Origin: Eshraghiella sp045129695 | GTDB lineage: Bacteria; Bacillota; Clostridia; Lachnospirales; Lachnospiraceae | Length of the DNA stretch: 64,000 nt | Assembly (NCBI GenBank): GCA_045129695.1 | Contig: JBGVJZ010000006.1 | Span: 33,586 to 97,585, forward strand | Direction of reading: 5' to 3' | In this document: piece after piece, positions 61,450-64,000 of the stretch | Layout: each line of letters starts with the position of its first letter | Position numbering within the stretch: the first letter of the stretch is position 1 | Notes under the pieces: model-generated | The model's database searches: none | Told to the model about the DNA's origin: nothing | What the model saw: the letters and a program-made list of their open reading frames with translations, nothing else | Made by a program: the position numbers and the translations under genes

Positions 61450-63252
61450 TCAGCTGTTCTGTGCTTTAATCCTTGTTTCCAGATCAGTAAGGTAATCCCA
61501 TCTCTCCAGTTTATTTTCCAACTCAGCATTCAAAGCTTCCTGCTCTTTGGTAAGTTCATTTAATTTTACAAAATCCCTGGAATATACTGACATCTCACTG
61601 TCTATTTCAGCAATTCTATTCTCCAGCTTCTCTATATCAGCTTCGATGGTGTTATATTCCTGTTGCTCTTTGTACGTGAATCTGAGTTTCTGGTCTTTGA
61701 CCTTTACATTAACAGTCTTTTCTTTGAGCGGCTCCAGAACGGAATTCCCGTTCAGCGCCTCCGACTCCATGCTCTTTACCAGTGCATAATCCGAATATCC
61801 GCCCTCGTATTGACGAATACTTCCATTACCTTCAAATGCAAAAATTCTTCGAGCAATTCTGTCAAGAAAATATCGGTCATGACTTACCGTTATAACAATT
61901 CCCTCAAACGAATCAAGATAGTCCTCAAGAATTCTCAATGTAGCAATGTCCAGATCATTAGTAGGTTCATCAAGTATCAGTACATTCGGCGCCTCCATAA
62001 GTACTTTAAGAAGATAAAGCCTTCTCTTCTCTCCACCTGACAGCTTACCGATATAGGAGTGCTGTGCTTTGGGCGGAAACAGAAATCTGTCAAGCATTTG
62101 TGATGCACTCGCCATACCATCATTGGTCTTAACATACTCCGCAGTTTCCCTGATATAATCAATAACCTTCATCTCAGGATTCATTAATTGCATTTCCTGT
62201 GCGTAATATCCTATTCTGACTGTCTGACCTGTTATAACTTCACCGCAATCAGGCTGTATTTCACCCATGATTATTTTCATTAGAGTTGTTTTGCCGCATC
62301 CATTGGTTCCTACAAAACCAATTCTGTCGTTTTTAAGAAAAATATAGGTGAAATTACTTATTAAAATATTATTTCCATATGCCTTGCTTATACCCGACAG
62401 TTCAACAGTTGTTCTTCCCAATCGTCTTGAAACGGAACTAATCTCTACTTCCTGCTCAATTTCAGGACGTTTTCTATTCTTAAGCTCCTCATAACGCATA
62501 AGCCGTGCTTTCTGCTTGGTTGAACGTGCCTGTGCTCCCCGCATAACCCATTTCAGCTCATTTCTGAGAAGATTGGCTTTCTTAAGGTCGGTTGATATTT
62601 CCATCTCTTCCCTCTGTGCCTTCAGCTCAAGAAATCCTGAATAATTGGTCTTATAACTGTAAATATTTCCTTTGTCAACCTCTACAATACGATTTACAAC
62701 ACTATCAAGAAAGTATCTGTCATGGGTTACCATGAGAACTGCGCCTCTATAATTCTTAAGGTAATCCTCAAGCCACGCCGTCATCTCATTATCAAGGTGG
62801 TTGGTAGGCTCATCAAGAATAAGCAAGTCCGCTTTACCAAGCAGTACCTTAACCAAAGCTGTTTTTTTACGCTGTCCTCCTGACATTTTCTCCGTTAAAA
62901 TATCAAAATCATATATCCCAAGCAGATTAAGCATGGACTTAGCTTCCGCCTCCATACTCCACCGCTCCGTATCCTCCACTACTCCGTCCATAATATACTG
63001 AAGAACTGTCTGGTTACTTTTAAAATATGGATTCTGCGTAAGAAATCTGATTACCGTATTATTCGCCATTGTCACAACACCATCATCCGGCTGCTCTTCT
63101 CCTGCAATTATACGCAAAAGGGTGGACTTACCTGTGCCGTTGACACCAATAACTCCAACCTTCTCACCTTCATCCATATAAAAAGAAGCATTATCAAACA
63201 ATCTACGTTCAGAATAAGATACTGTTAAATTCTCAGCCGTAAGTAAATTCAT
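61450..63252 (-). CDS. ABC-F family ATPase (Uup-like)
   Basis: The 600-residue duplicated ABC ATPase has no membrane domain. Walker A motifs are GVNGTGKSTLLR and GTNGCGKTTLMK; signatures are KMSGGQRKKTALVK and KLSGGEKRRLYLLK. Walker B regions LLILDEPTNHLD and VLILDEPTNDLD complete both modules. A linker (LLRNELKWVMRGAQARSTKQ) and a C-terminal coiled coil (IEADIEKLENRIAEIDSEM) are typical of Uup-type proteins that act on the ribosome. The role is in translation or stalling rescue by family knowledge. Some ABC-F proteins give antibiotic resistance; nothing here specifically shows that. Confidence 0.92.
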   Translation of the reverse strand: MNLLTAENLTVSYSERRLFDNASFYMDEGEKVGVIGVNGTGKSTLLRIIAGEEQPDDGVVTMANNTVIRFLTQNPYFKSNQTVLQYIMDGVVEDTERWSMEAEAKSMLNLLGIYDFDILTEKMSGGQRKKTALVKVLLGKADLLILDEPTNHLDNEMTAWLEDYLKNYRGAVLMVTHDRYFLDSVVNRIVEVDKGNIYSYKTNYSGFLELKAQREEMEISTDLKKANLLRNELKWVMRGAQARSTKQKARLMRYEELKNRKRPEIEQEVEISSVSRRLGRTTVELSGISKAYGNNILISNFTYIFLKNDRIGFVGTNGCGKTTLMKIIMGEIQPDCGEVITGQTVRIGYYAQEMQLMNPEMKVIDYIRETAEYVKTNDGMASASQMLDRFLFPPKAQHSYIGKLSGGEKRRLYLLKVLMEAPNVLILDEPTNDLDIATLRILEDYLDSFEGIVITVSHDRYFLDRIARRIFAFEGNGSIRQYEGGYSDYALVKSMESEALNGNSVLEPLKEKTVNVKVKDQKLRFTYKEQQEYNTIEADIEKLENRIAEIDSEMSVYSRDFVKLNELTKEQEALNAELENKLERWDYLTDLETRIKAQNS

Positions 63253-63261
63253 TTCCTAATC

Positions 63262-63726
63262 CTACCTAAACACAAAATAATAAACACCTGCGGCTATAAG
63301 CAGCAGAACCGCCAGAGCAACGAATACCCATACAAGCAGAGACGGCTTCTGTCTCTGAGGAGCAACCTTATCCTCAAGGGATTCTGCAATACTTATGGAA
63401 AGTCTGTCCACCGTATTTCTATCCCATAACAGCACGCCCTCGCTCTCGCCTCTTCGCTTGGCAGCGGATATAAAAGAGCTGTTTGTTACAAAAACTGCTT
63501 TATCATACTTGCCATTTCTGAATGCCTTAATGAGTGCCTCCACCTTTTTCTCACCAACTGCATCAATATCATACTGACATTTGAAGCAATATTTTACACC
63601 CTCCTTGGAAGCAACAATATCTACACCCTCCTTGGCAGGATTGACCTCTGTTACATCTTCATATCCGAGTCCTCTCAATAATTTGGCAATTATATGTGTA
63701 AAATTATTAGCATTATTAATTTTCAT
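63262..63726 (-). CDS. Mrr-like nuclease-fold membrane protein
   Basis: The 154-residue protein has a restriction-endonuclease-like domain (about 5-115; GVDIVASKEGVKYCFKCQY, KKVEALIKAF, KAVFVTNSSFISAAKRRGES, VLLWDRNTVDRL) and a C-terminal membrane segment (about 131-151). The fold's usual QxK is replaced by KCQ in FKCQY, so activity is uncertain. It precedes nothing obviously related to restriction or modification. It may be a membrane-associated nuclease-fold protein of unknown role. It lies 9 nt upstream of the ABC-F gene. Confidence 0.72.
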   Translation of the reverse strand: MKINNANNFTHIIAKLLRGLGYEDVTEVNPAKEGVDIVASKEGVKYCFKCQYDIDAVGEKKVEALIKAFRNGKYDKAVFVTNSSFISAAKRRGESEGVLLWDRNTVDRLSISIAESLEDKVAPQRQKPSLLVWVFVALAVLLLIAAGVYYFVFR

Positions 63727-63803
63727 CCCTAAACCTCCACGAAAAACCTATTAACATACAGCAAAATTATACCATAACTTTACATTTTCGTACACAGTTT
63801 TTA

Positions 63804-63832
63804 TTGACTATGTTTTTGTTTCAAGTTAGTAT
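63804..63832 (+). promoter_or_regulatory. Promoter of the right-edge cNMP-domain gene
   Basis: TTGACT (63804-63809) and TAGTAT (63827-63832) are separated by 17 nt. Confidence 0.5.
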
Positions 63833-63872
63833 TATATTATGAACTTGTAATTATACAAAAGGGGTGTACCAA

Positions 63873-64000
63873 ATGACAGAATCAGACTTAAATATTTCTT
63901 ATAAACAGGGAGAAGTTATTTATTCCTCCGGAGAGGATATTGACAGAGTATTTCTAATTATTAATGGACAGATAACTGCTTATGCACCTTATGGTGTCTT
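63873..64000 (+). CDS. Cyclic-nucleotide-binding-domain protein, 5' part only
   Basis: Only the first 42 residues are in the window. They read MTESDLNISYKQGEVIYSSG then EDIDRVFLIINGQITAYAPYG, the start of a cNMP-binding beta-barrel (compare GQPGDEMYIVLKGVIGIYV in the gene at 17111-18232). AAGGGG precedes ATG. Whether it is a Crp-type regulator or another fusion cannot be seen. Confidence 0.7.
   Translation, partial: MTESDLNISYKQGEVIYSSGEDIDRVFLIINGQITAYAPYGV

Noticed and set aside
61450..63252. ABC-F protein as an antibiotic-resistance determinant.
   Set aside because: The sequence is Uup-like with a C-terminal coiled coil, and nothing in it or its context points to a resistance subfamily.

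Overview
The window looks like a chromosomal segment of a low-GC Gram-positive anaerobe, most likely a Lachnospiraceae member (Clostridia). Supporting this are AT-rich intergenic DNA with strong AGGAGG ribosome sites, Cys-lipoprotein ABC solute-binding proteins, a T-box before thrS, HemZ, a fused SecDF, and surface proteins with Lachnospiraceae-type Cys-rich repeats. I see no phage, IS element or CRISPR array. The genus is not resolved from the sequence alone.

Layout. (1) 1-2501: the 3'-truncated gene of a FecR-domain surface protein with an exact 186-bp, Cys-rich tandem repeat. (2) 2659-10116: a maltodextrin/starch operon (surface lipoprotein, GH13 neopullulanase-type enzyme, MalE/F/G) divergent from a LacI-type regulator. 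Promoters and palindromic operators are readable in the shared intergenic region. (3) 10172-12724: T-box, small membrane protein and thrS. (4) 12848-18288: a six-gene signalling operon joining a partner-switching core (STAS antagonist, RsbW-like kinase, PP2C phosphatase) to two cNMP-sensor domains, a divergent RelA/SpoT-like protein and a GGDEF protein. (5) 18294-31354: assorted genes, including prfC, pheA, a DUF815 ATPase, a PHP phosphoesterase, a transglutaminase-like surface protein and a CHASE2 class III adenylate cyclase. The cyclase could supply the ligand for the cNMP-domain proteins. A third cNMP-domain gene begins at the right edge.

(6) 31672-44264: a complete reductive pyrimidine-catabolism island. 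It encodes dihydropyrimidine dehydrogenase (PreA fused to a PreT/GltD-type Fe-S domain), dihydropyrimidinase, ureidopropionase, a beta-alanine-type aminotransferase, an iron alcohol dehydrogenase, an ABC importer and a divergent PucR-type regulator. The importer's solute-binding protein appears to be a natural circular permutation of the NMT1/THI5 fold. Both promoters of the island carry the same 29-bp, three-half-site element exactly 9 nt upstream of the -35 box. This is probably the activator site of the PucR-like protein.

(7) 44440-63726: mostly housekeeping genes in long minus-strand operons (glyA; aspS-hisS-HD-GYP-hemZ-MBL-rel; apt-recJ-secDF), a probable queuosine-salvage pair (YhhQ transporter plus a radical-SAM protein with CX4CX2C), an LD-carboxypeptidase, two tRNA-Leu genes, an ABC-F ATPase and an Mrr-like membrane protein.

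The strongest candidates for undescribed biology are the circularly permuted binding protein with its shared operator architecture, and the cNMP/alarmone/GGDEF partner-switching operon. Assignments rest on reading motifs by eye; no database search was possible.
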